From Aotearoamyces nothofagi (taxonomy: Eukaryota; Ascomycota; Leotiomycetes; Leotiales; Tympanidaceae), in assembly GCA_015345905.1 (NCBI GenBank), contig JADDTR010000011.1:372001-436000 (forward strand): 64,000 nt of DNA. The letters are read 5' to 3'. This document shows, in pieces, positions 22,603-35,045 of this stretch (position 1 is the first letter of the stretch; each line of letters begins with the position of its first letter). The notes below the pieces were generated by a model. That model had not been told where the DNA came from. It worked only from the letters and a program-made list of their open reading frames with translations, and did not search any database. The translations under genes and the position numbers were made by a program.

Positions 22603-23535
22603 GGCTCTCTCTCTCTGTCTAAGATGAGCCTGTCAACGACCTGATTAATTGGCATTTGTTAATGAAGCTTCTAGACGAAGAGAGTAGAATAGTGAAAGGT
22701 ACAGAACTTACGTCTGGAATTTAGGACTTTGAATATTTGGATGTTTCCGATGCAGAGACTGTACGTATTTTCTGACTGTGGGCTTCTAGTTATTAGGAAC
22801 GTCCTGCTCAGAATAGACGTGAAGGTAAAATATCCTGCGATGACTAGCCACAGAGGCTCCTGAGAAGAGGCCAAAGACAAATGCTCAATGAGATAGGAAG
22901 GAAAAGACCTAGGGGAGATGTAGGTGCAAAAGGATGCGAACGGTCGTTAGATGACAAGGTAGGAAAGAGCAAGAAATATGAGCACTGATTTTCACAGTTT
23001 TGCTCTTTTTACCGGCTTGGAAAGAGCGGCAAACATTTTTCATGCAGCTGAGCGCAGACAGCATGCGCCATCTATGATTCCTTGGCGTATAAAGCAGGTC
23101 GTATATTATAGATAACTATCGCACAACTGTATCGGAGGACTGTACTATATTCTTCAGAGAATTACTTTAGAAATGTGACCAGAGTCCACGATGGGTGTAG
23201 AGACTTTTTTCGACTGCTTATGGGTCTGCCTACGTTCTTGCCAATAAAGTATTCTGTATCCAGCCGTGACAAACAGCATCTCGGTGCGTTATTTCAATCA
23301 TGTGACCACATTAGGTACACCTGGTACAACAGAGTACCTGCGGGTAGTACCTGAACTTGCAGGGCTCATAAGCGACATGCAGGCACTTTACGTTTAGCTT
23401 GCCCGTTCGATTCTCACTCACGTGCCACCGCCCAAAAGCGCGTCAGTCACTGTAGCTCGCTACGCGTCTCACCAACTTCAAAGATTCGACGGTACCCCGG
23501 GGCGCGTAACTTTATCCTCTCAATGATCAACGAAA
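22603..23535. promoter_or_regulatory. Divergent intergenic region, orphan gene / ORC1 (~930 bp)
   Basis: Holds the 5' regions of two divergent genes. The left part is AT-leaning; the right 150 bp are GC-rich with several GCGCGT/ACGCGT words. No coding frame is supported. Confidence 0.6.
23462..23467 (+). promoter_or_regulatory. MluI cell-cycle box (ACGCGT) upstream of ORC1
   Basis: ACGCGT, the core site of MBF-type G1/S regulators, lies 74 nt before the ORC1 start. Related GCGCGT words occur within 50 bp on both sides. ORC1 acts in DNA replication, the classical MBF target class. Confidence 0.5.
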
Positions 23536-26025
23536 ATGCCCCACAGAACTGAGCGATCGTTTGGACGGCAGCGTGCTTCAAACGTCGAGCGAGCAAGGCA
23601 ATATCTCACAGGTGGCGGTGTAGAAAGAGAAGATTCGGATGATGAGCTTGGCCTCGAGGACTATCCTTGGGAATGGATCTATGACACGCACGGTCAATCC
23701 CTAGAAGAGAACAACGGGATCAGATCTGGGCACGAAGGTTCTGATTCGTCAGACGATGGTGCTGCTATAGAGAGTCGGGGACGCAAGAGGAAGTTTAATG
23801 ACGACCCACAGAACAACCATATGACGCGCAGTATCATCGGGGCAAGAATGGGCAAGTTCCAATGTAAGGTCGGCGATAGCGTGCTGCTCAAAGCGGAGGG
23901 TACAAATGAAGCATGGGTGGGAATCATTTGCGAATTTCTACAGGATGATGACGAAGGCATGATTGCCAACTTTATGTGGTTTGCTACAGAGAAGGAGATC
24001 CGCAATAAGGAGAAAAAGCGGGGAGATTTTATGCAGGTGCGAATGTCCCCCCTCAATAGTAAGACCAAAAGATACTATGTTGTGCTAACTATTAAGAACG
24101 AATTATATATCAGTCCATCGTGGGACTTCAATCCCTTAGCTTCTATCAACGGGAAGGCCTCGATCATGTCCGCAGAAGCATTTCTATCGATATTCCCCAC
24201 AGGTAAAATACCACGGAACTCGGCAGACTTCGGCAAGAGCTTCATATGCCGTCGCGGATGCAATACTCGAACTGCGACATATACAAAAGAGTTCATTTGG
24301 GAAGATATATTCCACGGTACTGAAGAGGATATCCACAATCTTATTGAGCGCGTAAAGAACGAGACTAAGGCGACAAGAAAGAAACGTTCTAATCGGCGAC
24401 ATCTGGATGAAGAGGAAGAATTTTCTGTTGCGCAGGACCAAGAGCGTCAAGTGGAGACACCGAAGAAGAAGCGGAAGACTTCTCTGGCATCAACCCCGCA
24501 AAAGCAGCGGACACCATCCAAGTTTCTTACCCCAAGCCACAAAAGGTATGTTTCTAGAAAGAGGAGAGGTGTCAGGCGTTTAACGATTATAGGGTTATTG
24601 TTAAGAAAGCTCTCGAGATCACACCACTGGGAACACGAGTGCTATCACCGGGCCACTTTCAATCATCCCCTTTTCAGATTGCAAGGTCAAGACTTCATGT
24701 CGCTGCCGTGCCAGCTACACTGCCTTGCCGAGAAAGTGAGTTCGCAGAAGTATACTCACACTTAGAGTCGGCTATATCAGATGGTTCGGGGGCTTGTATA
24801 TATATCTCGGGTACACCAGGAACGGGTAAGACAGCTACAGTCCGAGAAGTCGTTGCACAGTTAAACTCTGCAGTCGAAGCCGAGGAACTAGATGATTTTA
24901 TATTTGTTGAGATCAACGGCATGAAAGTCACTGATCCTCATCAATCCTACTCACTACTGTGGGAAGCATTGAAAGGTGATCGAGTCAGCCCCTCTCAAGC
25001 CTTGGACCTCCTGGAACGCGAATTCAATAACCCCGGCCCACGAAGAGTGCCATGTGTAGTATTGATGGACGAATTGGACCAGCTTGTCACAAAGAACCAG
25101 AGTGTTATGTACAACTTCTTTAATTGGCCAGGTTTGAGACACAGCAGACTTATTGTGCTCGCGGTAGCAAATACTATGGATCTCCCTGAAAGAACTTTGA
25201 GTAATAAGATAAGTAGTAGATTGGGTAAGGCTTCTCTCAAATCTCATGTTAGGTAGCGCCTAATTAACGGTTTGAATAGGCTTGACCCGAATTACCTTTG
25301 CTGGATATAACCACGAACAGCTCATGAAGATCATCCAGTCCCGTCTCGAGGGTGTACCTGGAGGCGTTGTGGAATCAGATGCTGTACAGTTCGCTAGCAG
25401 AAAAGTTGCTGCTGTTAGTGGAGATGCTCGCCGAGCCCTGGATATTTGTAGGAGAGCCGTCGAGCTCGCCGAGTCAGAATGTCTGAACGACTCTTTTCCA
25501 GAGACTCCGAGCAAGAAATGCGGGAGCCACGTAGCTACACAAACACCATTTTTATCCCTTGGAAGAGTTACCATAGCCACAATCAAGAGAGCCATCAACG
25601 AGGCCACAACAAGCCCCTTACAGCAACACCTCCGTGGCCTCCCATTATCTTCCAAACTATTACTGGCAGCGTTGCTTGCAAAGCTTCGAAGAACAGGACT
25701 TGGAGAGAGTGTGTTCGGTGATATTATAGAGGAGGCAAAACGAATCTCTAAAATGGCGGTGAGCACGGATATGTTACAGTTCCTGTTAAACGATATTTCG
25801 CCCACAGTCGGAAGTGCAAGATTTCCACTGGATGCAAACACCACTCGAAAACCGCCTAGAGTCTATGCCATAGGATCAGCAGCAATTGAGCTTATGGAAG
25901 CGGGTGTCATTGGATTAGAGACACGAAAAGGCGACCGCACGGGAAAGATTCGTCTGTGCATAGGTGAAGGAGATGTAAAACAGGCCCTTAAGGATGATCC
26001 CGAAGTGCAAGGGCTAGGATTCTAA
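23536..26025 (+). CDS. ORC1: Origin recognition complex subunit 1, 795 aa
   Basis: Exons are 23536-24545, 24593-25224 and 25280-26025, with introns of 47 and 55 nt. Domains in order: a BAH-type domain (about residues 105-255; KVGDSVLLKAEG, WVGIICEFLQDD, RRGCNTRTATYTKEF); a basic, Ser/Pro-rich linker with nuclear-localisation-like KKKRKTS; and an AAA+ ATPase with Walker A GTPGTGKTA (residues ~410-418), Walker B VLMDELDQL (DE ~496-497), sensor I AVANTMDLPER and sensor II region GDARRALDICRRA. A winged-helix domain closes the protein. ORC1 is the ATP-binding and ATP-hydrolysing subunit of the six-subunit complex that marks replication origins and loads MCM with Cdc6; the BAH domain binds nucleosomes. 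All catalytic motifs look intact. Confidence 0.95.
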
Positions 26026-26275
26026 TTTTAAACTCCAATATACCATTTAAAAAGGCAGATCTGATTGCCCCCAACGCCCACCCCCAACGCCTCTAATCAA
26101 GTCCTTGCTTGTATGCATTGCCGATAGTTTATTGAACGCCTCGAATGCCAGTGATATACCTACGCCAAAAAATGACACGGCCTACATGCATTGCTCATAA
26201 TCTGCCCTTAGATGACAAGACAAACGTCATCGATGCCGTAAAGCCGTCTCTTGATAGCATTGTGTTTTGTTCCAA
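26026..26275. other. Convergent 3' spacer, ORC1 / PRP46 (250 bp)
   Basis: Tail-to-tail spacer with no supported feature beyond the overlapping 3' ends expected here. Confidence 0.5.
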
Positions 26276-27639
26276 TCAGAATTTTTGCCTGCCTAATGTT
26301 GGCTTCCAGTCCAATGGGTGTGTTTCCGGTGTTGCCTGATCGTCTTGCTTCCATATTTTTACTGTAGCCAAACTATTAGCGTTGTTTCTAACATCAGATG
26401 GAGATTCCTGCTTACTGGTCTTGTCTGCCTCTCCGCATATCAACCTCAACCCCGTTCGGTCAAATGTTGAGCTCATCAGCCCTGCCTCAGCATCCAAAGA
26501 TCCCGGTTGTGCGGTCGTATCAAGAGATTGGTACTTATGTCCCGTCTTCCAGTCCCAGAAGCACATCGAGCCATTGTCACCTAAATGGTTTAGCTATTAT
26601 CTTAAGCGTTACGTTCCAAATATTACATACCTCCTGAGAAAAGAACGTTATCTTCATTCACACTCAGAGTATTGATAATGGCATTATGGCCGTCGAAATT
26701 CTGCATAAAAGCCCCTTCGGGGCATTTCCACTGCTTTATACTGCCAGTGCTACCGCTTGCAAATGTGAATTCTTTTGGATGTACTGCGAGAGCCCTGACA
26801 CCCTTCTTGTGGTGTGTTAGGACCCCCATGGTTTTACCGGCAGCTAGATCCCATAGTCGAACTGTTGAATCGAGAGAAGCACTGATAACCTGGGGATCTG
26901 CCTCTTGACATTTGACATCAGAGACCGTCCCCTTATGTCCAGCTAGAACGTGGATATTACTGCGTGTTCGCATGTCCCAGACTCGCGCAACACCATCTCG
27001 ACCGCCTGTCACTAGGACATCAAGTGTGGGATGAAGGGCTAAGGTATAGACACCACTTAAATGCCCATGGTAATGCCTGATAACTTTGTTCGTCTCCAGA
27101 TCCCAGCACTTGACCATTTTGTCCTCCCCACAGGAGAATAGGTATGGGTGTCGCGGAGAAACTGCAAGGCCCCTCACTGTCGAAATATGGCCAGTTAAGG
27201 TCAGTCGAAGTGAACCAGTCGCAACATCCCAGATCTTGATTGTTCGGTCTCCTGCTCCACTGGCAAACCACTGGTTGTTCGGTTCTACAGCAAGACTTCT
27301 GACCCATCCAAGATGCCCAGAAATAACGCGCATCAACTTCCAAGGCGCATGCCATTCTGGCTTTGCTTGCTGGACGACCTCTACCCTTCTGTCATGTTCA
27401 CTTCGCTTTGTTTGCGATAGCTGCGTCCCCATACCCAAATTCTTTTGCTCTGTCCGTTTGACCTGCACAAGTTGTGTGCCAGATGGCTCGGCCTTACGTT
27501 TTCGATCTGCAGTTGAGGTCTGTGAAGTTTGTTGGACATCTGCGCCAATTCCTCCTGCGAATAAGACTCTGGTTTTTTCCGCATTATTGAGAAGGAGAGC
27601 CTTCAGATGGCTCGAATCTCCGTTAGAAATAGCCGCCAT
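26276..27639 (-). CDS. PRP46: Spliceosomal WD40 protein PRP46 (PLRG1), 437 aa
   Basis: Exons are 27639-26631 and 26580-26276, with a 50-nt intron. The ATG at 27639 ([10 protein letters not shown]) is the first in frame. The N-terminal ~120 residues are polar ([15 protein letters not shown] fits the family start). Seven WD40 repeats follow from about residue 125: [89 protein letters not shown] and the last with [15 protein letters not shown]46/PLRG1 sits in the Prp19-associated (NTC) complex with Cef1 and is needed for catalytic activation of the spliceosome. Length and repeat number match the family. Its promoter is shared with NAS6. Confidence 0.95.
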
Positions 27640-27881
27640 AACTGTTGAGCGGTGCAACGTTATTAGATGCGGGCGAGGTGAATTATCACAGGTAGTCTCT
27701 ACTGCCTTGGAGCTCTAAATGTTTTCCGAAAACCTCAGGACAGCAACTTAGGTCCGCGTTGTATAATGTGACTAAGCCAAACTCGGACGATTACCAACGA
27801 CGAACAATTTATATCACGATTACTTGGAAAGGGGAGTTAAGCTCTATAAACCCTCACCTTCAGAGCCCGCTAGTCTAAAAC
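27640..27881. promoter_or_regulatory. Shared divergent promoter, PRP46 / NAS6
   Basis: Only 242 bp lie between the two start codons, so PRP46 and NAS6 share a bidirectional promoter. I looked for the proteasome-associated element GGTGGCAAA and did not see it. Confidence 0.6.
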
Positions 27882-28988
27882 ATGGAAGAGCCGTCGAAGT
27901 TCGCGATTCATGAAGCTGCTAGGGACGGCAAATGTAATAGAAGAGAACTGCTTCACTGCAGACAATAGGCTAACAAATTAATAGCAAGCATAGTCGAATC
28001 ACTCTTGAACGTGAGGATCGCCCAGTATGAAATTGCTTCGGCTTAGAACTGTGATGATGACTTAAAGTAATATAGGCAAATCCAAGGCTTGCCGTTCAAA
28101 AGGATGACGATGACAGGTTGCCGATACACTGGGCCGTATCATATGGCCATCTTGACATCGCTATGATTTTAGCTCAGAGGAAAGATTTCGACCCTGATGT
28201 GCAGGTAGGTTTGTACATATACATATTAGATATGCCTAGTAAAGTCTCTGATGCTTATGATGACAGGATGGATCTGGATGGACACCTCTTATGATTGCTG
28301 TGAGCTTGAAGGAAGCAGAAGAGCTGGTGGATCTCTTATTGAAAAAGGAGGCGGATGTCAACCAAACGAGTAAATGCCGACTTTTAACATGCTACATTAT
28401 AGCTTTTGCTAATTATGTGTTGTTGCAGACTTTAGTGGACAGGTCGGCCTCTTACCTCCTTCACTAGCGATTGTTCATATTGACAGATTTGAAGACAGCA
28501 TTACATTTCACAGTATCAAAAAACAACCTTGATATTGCTCGAAGACTCCTGTCTAATAAACCTCCTGCATCTACGAGAGTAAAGGATAAGCGCGGCCAGT
28601 ATCCGATCCATCGAGCAGCCGCAGTTGGCTCTGTGCCAATGGTCGAGCTTCTGCTGAAGAACAAGAGTCCTCTGAATGCAACGGATGTCGCAGGTTACAC
28701 TCCCTTACACCATGCAGTTGCGGAAGGTCATGGTATGTAGAAAAATACCCATTCGACAGGAAAACAACCACTTATCTCTATCACAGGGGATACTGCCGTC
28801 GCTCTCCTGAAGGCCGGTGCTGAAACAGATAGACTAGATGTTGATGGATTGCTTGCTCTCGATCTTGCCCCTGATGCCCAAGTAAGTGGTATTTCTACGG
28901 AATCAACATTTTTGTTTTAACAAACCAAAACTAGGTCCGGAAATTTATCCTCCAGAGTGCGGAGCGGGAAGGAATAGACCTTAAGTAG
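27882..28988 (+). CDS. NAS6: 26S proteasome assembly chaperone NAS6 (gankyrin/PSMD10), 236 aa
   Basis: Eight exons: 27882-27933, 27985-28010, 28076-28204, 28267-28369, 28429-28442, 28495-28732, 28787-28881 and 28935-28988. Two are very short (26 and 14 nt), yet all join in phase. The product is made almost wholly of ankyrin repeats: FAIHEAARDGK, LPIHWAVSYGHLDIA, TPLMIAVSLKEAEELVDLLL, TALHFTVSKNNLDIARRLL, YPIHRAAAVGSVPMVELLL, TPLHHAVAEGHGDTAVALL. NAS6 binds the C-terminus of the Rpt3 ATPase and helps assemble the proteasome base. The length matches yeast Nas6 (228 aa). The intron-dense structure is notable: seven introns in 1.1 kb. The gene is convergent with the golgin gene, whose stop is only about 80 bp away. 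Confidence 0.93.
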
Positions 28989-29068
28989 TAATACAATGCG
29001 ATTAAGATACTTCTAGTATGGACGGTAGTGACGTTAATAGTGCCTGCCCCTTGAGTTAAGACGTTAAA

Positions 29069-31779
29069 TCACTTGACTGTCCGCTCTACTAGCTCTCGAT
29101 ACATGGCCTTGACATCTTCCACATCTGCCTTGAGTTCTTCTACAAGTTCACTCTTCTCCCCTAGCATTTCTAGAGTTGTCTGATATCTTGCATTGATCTT
29201 CTTGACCTCATCTTCAAGTTCCTGGACTCTGTTGTCTGCTGTCCTCTTTGCCTCAACCTCGCGCATAAGTGCAACGATCTCTGCCCGCGCCTCGTCTCGT
29301 TGCCCCGAGAGCCTTGATAACTCTTCTTTGGTGGATACTTTCTCGCTTTCTAATCGTCGGACTGCAGCACTCATCCTCTCTACGAGTTGCACCGAAGGGC
29401 CAGCCCCCACAGTAGACACAGATACCATATCGTTCATCGTATGATGAGGCGATAAAGGAGACATGATATTGTCAAAGTATTCATCATTGTCAAGCGTATG
29501 AATTGAAGGAGTTTCCGTCGCTTCTCCATTAAGACTAAATGATTGTGTCGAGTCCTGCCTTTGTGGAGTCCCATTCTCCGATGGTGGGAAGAGGCGGGCA
29601 GAAGAAGGACGGCTTAGACGACGGTCTACTCCAGGAATATCATATGTATTAGAGCGTGAGGAAACCTTTCTTGCCTGAAGGTTTTGCAAGCCTAGGTACT
29701 CTGCTGTCAAGCCCCGATGCGATGACGCGACCGGGGATTCTGCCCTGTTATGACCGAAAGGAGAAGGTCCTGCTGAACCTTCCCGCCACTTTGATCTCTC
29801 TTCATCTACGCGTTGTTGTATCTCGGCCTTCCATCCTTGCCTATCCTGCTCAAGTGTTCTTTTCGTTTCAAGTAGTGCTGATTCCGCTTCCTCGGTACGT
29901 TTCTGAAGTCTGTCTGATTGCTCCTTTTGAGTAGTCAATTCTTCTTGAAAGCTGTGGATTTTGGCCCGAGCTTCTTCAAGCTCGTCCTCATTTCGCTTCC
30001 CTTTTAAAGTCTATTCCGAGATTAATAACTCTTCATTATGAGGATGATTAAAAACTAACCGCTTCACGAGCTTTACGCCTGATTTCTGTCTCCCTCTTCA
30101 AAGCATCGTCCCTTTCCTTCTCTAAATTTGTCACGCGTGAGATCATGGAAGCTTCGATGCCCTGCCAATTCTCGCTAGCAATTGCGTACTGTGTTTGAAG
30201 CGTCTCTATTTGGCGAAGAAGCTTTGCTTGGGCATCCCCAGTTGCTCCTGAAGATACTTCTTCAGCACGAGCACGCATAACTTCCAGTCTACTTTCCAGC
30301 ATTTGCAGTTCGCCCCTCAACTCGACCTCTGCAACTCGAGCCCGTTCAGTCTCGCGTTCATTCTTTGCCCGAAGCTCATCAATTTGGACCTTTGCCTTCC
30401 CAGCAGCCAGTTCCTTTTCGATTTTCAAGGAAGAAATCTCATTATCCAATTCTGTTACTCGACTCTTCTCCGCAGCTAATAACTCTTGGACCGCAGTTAC
30501 TTCATAAGCCTTAGCTTGAGATGCAGATTCAGATAATTGGGATTTTAAGTCGGCAATGATAGAGTTTTTGGAGTCTCTATCGGCGGTGATCGATTCGATA
30601 TCTTTCTGGGCCTGTGTTAATAGTCTTTGCTTTTCGTTTAATTGTCTTTCTGCTGCTTCTGCTCGTTTGACACGTTCCAATAGTAGATGTTTGTCCTTCT
30701 CCGTCCTTTCTAGCCTCTTCGTGGCTTCCGTGGCTTCTTTCTCCGATTCTAAGGTCTTGACCCGAAGTTTCTTGATGGTTGTCATGTGCTTTAGCTCTGT
30801 TTTTGACAAATTTTGCCCCTCCTCGAGTAGAAGCGCAATCTGCTCGTCTTTCTCTGCTAATTTCTTTTCGGCGCTGCCAGAAGCTGCTCCGCCGGCAGCC
30901 CTTCGTGCAACATCCGCTGATTCCCGAGCAAGGTACTGTAGCTTCGCCTGTAGAGCATCAATGCGCTCAATATATCCATGTATCTCTTCCTGGCGCTGTA
31001 AATCAGACTTCTCAGCATCAGTGACTGGCTGTATATCACGTGCCTCATGTTCGGCTGGTTGCTCAAGGATCCCACGATTTCCGCTGGCCTGCCCTTCCAC
31101 CGTATTTTTGGAATCATTGGATCTTTTTAAGGCCTCCATACTTGGGCGCGGTGCGATGGATCGAGCCGAATCTATGGATAGACGCGTAAATTCTTCTCCG
31201 CCATTGTTCGGTCTGAAGCCGGTCGTCGAAACCTCAACGGCTTTACTGCGCACCTCCTCGTCACCGGATCCACTTGCTTCAACATGAATGCCAAAATTCG
31301 TAGATCTAGAGGGGAGATATCCTGGTTCATCTATCGGACAGTCACTGCTAACTGATGTAGTATCGACGCTGCGCCTTGGGCTTTCCACGACTGCGACAGG
31401 ACTCCCGACTCGCGATGGAACATTTGAGGTAGGATGACTGATCGATTTCTGCGAGTAATTCTTTGCCGCTATTGCTCGAGCAAGGCGCTCTTGAAGACGA
31501 TCGTTTGTCGCGCCACTGGTGGATGAGCTTCGTGAGACACCTAGAAAGTAACATGAGCTTCAGTAAATTGGCAAGGCATAGAGAATTTACTCCAAAACAC
31601 ATACCACTTTCCGACTTGGCATTGGAGGTGGTAGCAGGTGTAGCTACTGTACCAATGGACTGCGGCTTTACAGGTTCTGCCTCTCCCAACAGGATATTGT
31701 CCAGACTCGACTCTACCCCGGCAACTGCTTGTTGTAGAAACGACCCCCAGCGCGATGACTGCTTAGCAGGAGTCGCCAT
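29069..31779 (-). CDS. Golgin-like coiled-coil protein (TMF/Sgm1 family), 865 aa
   Basis: Exons are 31779-31605, 31540-30060 and 30010-29069, with introns of 64 and 49 nt. The start is a family signature: MATPAKQSSRWGSFLQQAVAGVES with LDNIL. A Ser/Pro-rich part (to ~residue 200) is followed by ~500 residues of nearly continuous heptad coiled coil (Glu/Lys/Leu/Ala-rich). The last ~110 residues match the TMF1-type C-terminal domain (VERMSAAVRRLESEKVST, LSRLSGQRDEARAEIVALM, MYRELVERTV), which in TMF1 and yeast Sgm1 binds the Rab6/Ypt6 GTPase. A Golgi tethering role is inferred from the family. Despite the database name TATA element modulatory factor, there is no sign of a DNA-binding domain. Confidence 0.88.
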
Positions 31780-32432
31780 ATTTTGAGGACTCGACTCCCT
31801 CAGTAAATTTTTTCAAGTAGCTTTAGAGCTAAGCATTACACATCACAACTCATAGTTGACGTTGTTGCTGGAATTCGAGCGAAGCATTTGACCACTTGTA
31901 CTCGTAAGACGCGCTGGAGGGTTGCAACGCAGCAAAAAATCACAAGAGACACAAAAAGAAATGAAAATGCGCCCCCTGTAGACAGGTGTTCCAATGGCAC
32001 TAGATCTATCAACGAAATGTTAAGAAGTCAGAAATATGTCTTGATAAGGTCATATCTCATTATGTACGGAAGTACAAGCTTACGTTGAAGCCTCGTTTGG
32101 GTTTGGTGGGGCGATTGCTGCTTTACCGAGTAGCTATGGGTAGAGAGGCGTGTCAGGGTTTAAAGGCACGGAAATATGCCTATGCACCTTACTTCCTTAC
32201 GCAGAATAACACATTGGTATCAGTTAGCCACGTCTATAGGCCTACGATCCGGAGCTAGAGAGTATCTCTACTATTGCACTGTGGTTATGACTGCCTCCTC
32301 TGTGCCCATTACTCTTGTACACAGGCATTGTTTAGGAATTGTTGAGTGAGGCTATAGAACGAGAAGTGCTAATATAAAACGGTTACGCTTTCAGTGGAAT
32401 TGGATCTAAAGCTGTGGGCGGAAATTACCGTC
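31780..32432. other. Intergenic, ~650 bp
   Basis: Spacer upstream of the golgin gene and downstream of the ceramidase gene. Frames here are short and unsupported. No repeat is seen. Confidence 0.5.
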
Positions 32433-33672
32433 TTAGTCGAGCTTTTCTATGTGTTTGTTCGTGGATCTCATCTTTCCACTGGAGGTTTTCGCAAATCCAT
32501 TATTAGTACGCTTCTCCTTTTCGTTACTCTTATGGGAAGAGTGCGGCGCTGCCGGAATAATTTCCGGCAACGAGAACCATAGACTTGGCCAAACCAACTC
32601 ATACTCGTCTTGCCGTTCATTGAGACAATGCCTCAACCAAATGCCCCATACAAGATAAAAATACGCTCCAGTGCCTGTCATCAGATGCCACCAGCCGTGA
32701 CCCTCTAGAAGAATGCCCCAAGGTAGGCCAACATCATGTCTCCACCGTCTCAGGGTAGAACAATACGCATTGTCCAGATTCCAGATCCCAAAGCCCCCAA
32801 GGAACACTGATAGGCCTGTCCCAATCATCAACCACATGTTTTTGAGAATCTTCTCGTCCCTCCGGGATCTGATAGCGAGCTCTTCTTTCGTTATGGACCC
32901 AGGTAACTGTTTTCTCACAATTGTACCATATTTGGCGCGAAGCGATGGCCTCAGATTGACCTCCATCACGTACATACTTCTAAAGAGCACAGTAGCTGTA
33001 AGAAGCGCATATGCATTCTGGTGGAAGGTCGGATCTTGTAGGTAATGATAGTAGATCTACGCTCATAATGTAGTTAGTTCTGAGGATTGATACATCCATA
33101 AATTAAAATTACTCACAGTGATAAAAAGGGCCAAGCCCAGGAGACTGGCGCCGAGGGCCTGACAGAATCTGCGGGAGGCTCCGAAAGAAAAGCATGCGTA
33201 GCACATCAGACAAGTTGTATATATCATAGAAAGCTCGTCGACGAGTTGCATTGGATCTAGGGGTAACTAGACATCAATAAACGAGACTTGCAGATGCATG
33301 GATGATGATGCCATTGTGTATAAGAGACAACGCACACGTCAGGGTGCTGTGGAAGAGGAAACTCCCGCTTCCAACAAGCAGGTAGCCGATGAAGGAAATC
33401 AGAAATATTCTATCATGGCCATATTTTAGGCAATCTCGAATACCCTTAACTCCAAGTGCGATAAACAATAGATTTGTCAACGTATTGACGATCTCAGCAG
33501 AGTATACAGTCGCATAGTAATTCTATCGAACGCTTTAGCTTAGAGGGCGAATGTTGGATGGAGGACTGTAGCCCAACGAATGTACCTCTTCGCACCAATC
33601 GATCGTTGACGTGGGAGACCAGAAGCCTTCCTGGGCGGGAGGATAGCGTAATGCTGGCAGCCATCGGACCAT
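32433..33672 (-). CDS. YPC1: Alkaline ceramidase (YPC1/YDC1/ACER family), 345 aa
   Basis: Exons are 33672-33586, 33522-33336, 33256-33117 and 33056-32433; introns of 63, 79 and 60 nt. The joined protein begins MVRWLPALRYPPAQEGFW and shows the family hallmarks: STIDWCEENYYAT near residue 25; the metal-binding SFLFHSTLTYPMQLVDELSM, whose His and Asp are zinc ligands; and the late GHGWWHLMTGTGAYFY with the other two histidines. Seven transmembrane segments are visible. The enzyme hydrolyses (phyto)ceramide to sphingoid base and fatty acid in the ER/Golgi. The start ATG at 33672 is preferred because WLPALRYPP directly precedes the conserved core. The tail after ~residue 320 is basic and polar. 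Confidence 0.94.
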
Positions 33673-35045
33673 GATGAAGGAGTGATCGTGCTGGAAACGA
33701 CCGCTGTTGTTTGGGAGGATAAAATGGGGATATCGGAGAGAAAGAGGGTAGGCGGGAATGGACTGGTGCCGATACAAGTACTCCGGCACTCTTGGAAAGT
33801 GATATTGTAGCCACAGAACAATAAGCAGTTGCCGGCAGGCACGGGTACGGATGTAGGCTTCGTCACTGGCTCATCGACTTACTCGGAGTTCGGAGAAGGA
33901 AGGGTGCTAGATAGGCAGCACCAGGGATGGGCGCGCAAACAACAGCAACTGTGTACACAGTAGGCATAGCTCTGATGCGTAGAGGTGCTCACAGATGAAG
34001 GAAGGCAAGGTGGCAGGGCAGGGCGGTGGTTGTGGCCCCTAGAGCCGAGGAGAATGATAACGAGTAAGCAAGGTGCTGTACTGTACAGCACCTAGTAGGC
34101 ACGTCACACATTTCAAGCTTCACCGGCAGCAGCGGAGCCTAGGGACCTTCCAGGCTACCTTACCTCAGGTATGCCGTATCTCCCACCATGGACTGGACCA
34201 AGCGCAGCTTTCTCTTCCTTGCCCGGCAACGATAGCGAAGGCAGGAGAAGATCCTCAACGCAGTGCCGTACATTGAAATCCTCGAGTAGACAACGATGTG
34301 GTGGATGGCAAGGTGGTGTAGACCAACTTACTTGCTGAGTGTAAACTCGACAGCCTCGGTGCTGATAGAGCACTGCCTGCGCAAGGTAGGCACCTAGGGT
34401 AAGGTAGGTTACGGTATCTACCATGTAGACATCTACCTACCCCACCTACCGCTACTGTTTCGACTACTGGATCTGGAATACGGGAACGGTCCCCAAGGCA
34501 GCCTAGGCTGTGCCCTCGTCAAGACGGCATCCCAGCGGGCGAAAGCCTCCCGTGGATGCCATTCTACTTCCAGTTGCGGAGCGTGGAATCCCGTAACTCG
34601 TAATGATTGATCGGTGCGGAGTTTATAGTACGGAGTATAAGGTAGTTTGTGCTGGTATGGGCACCAACTATACTCCCATATACCTGACGCGCCAGTGCGT
34701 GCCTGGTAACTTCTATTGCTCATGTACTGCACAGCGCCGCGGCAATTATACGGTGACACGGGAGAACCAGGCACGCGAATTGCGTGAAATCAGCATCAGC
34801 CCGACTCTGGCAGATCCCACACTCGTTGCGCCGTGTTTTGCTCAACTTGCTACTGTTCAACGTTGGATCGCCGACAACACCAGGCGGCAAACCAACCTGC
34901 GGAAAGTACATGTGCTCTGCTGTTTCCTACAGCTAGCACGAGCAACCATTGTCAGCAGACATCTCCTTTCTTCCTTTACGGGCCACGAGCTCCCGCGGTC
35001 GGTCCAGCTGCAACCTTTCGGCACGTGAAACTGGCGTAAAACACA
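33673..35045. other. Intergenic gap (~1.4 kb) with GGTA/TACC and TGTACTG words
   Basis: Divergent 5' regions of ceramidase and prefoldin 1. It contains a short inverted repeat (GTGCTGTACTGTACAGCAC at about 34070-34090) and GGTA/TACC-rich runs near 34380-34450. The 141-codon frame 34603-35028 has no family resemblance or splice support, so I do not call it a gene. Confidence 0.5.

Noticed and set aside
34603-35028. 141-codon frame upstream of prefoldin 1
   Set aside because: No domain, no splice support, and it ends just before the prefoldin 1 start; probably chance in GC-rich DNA.
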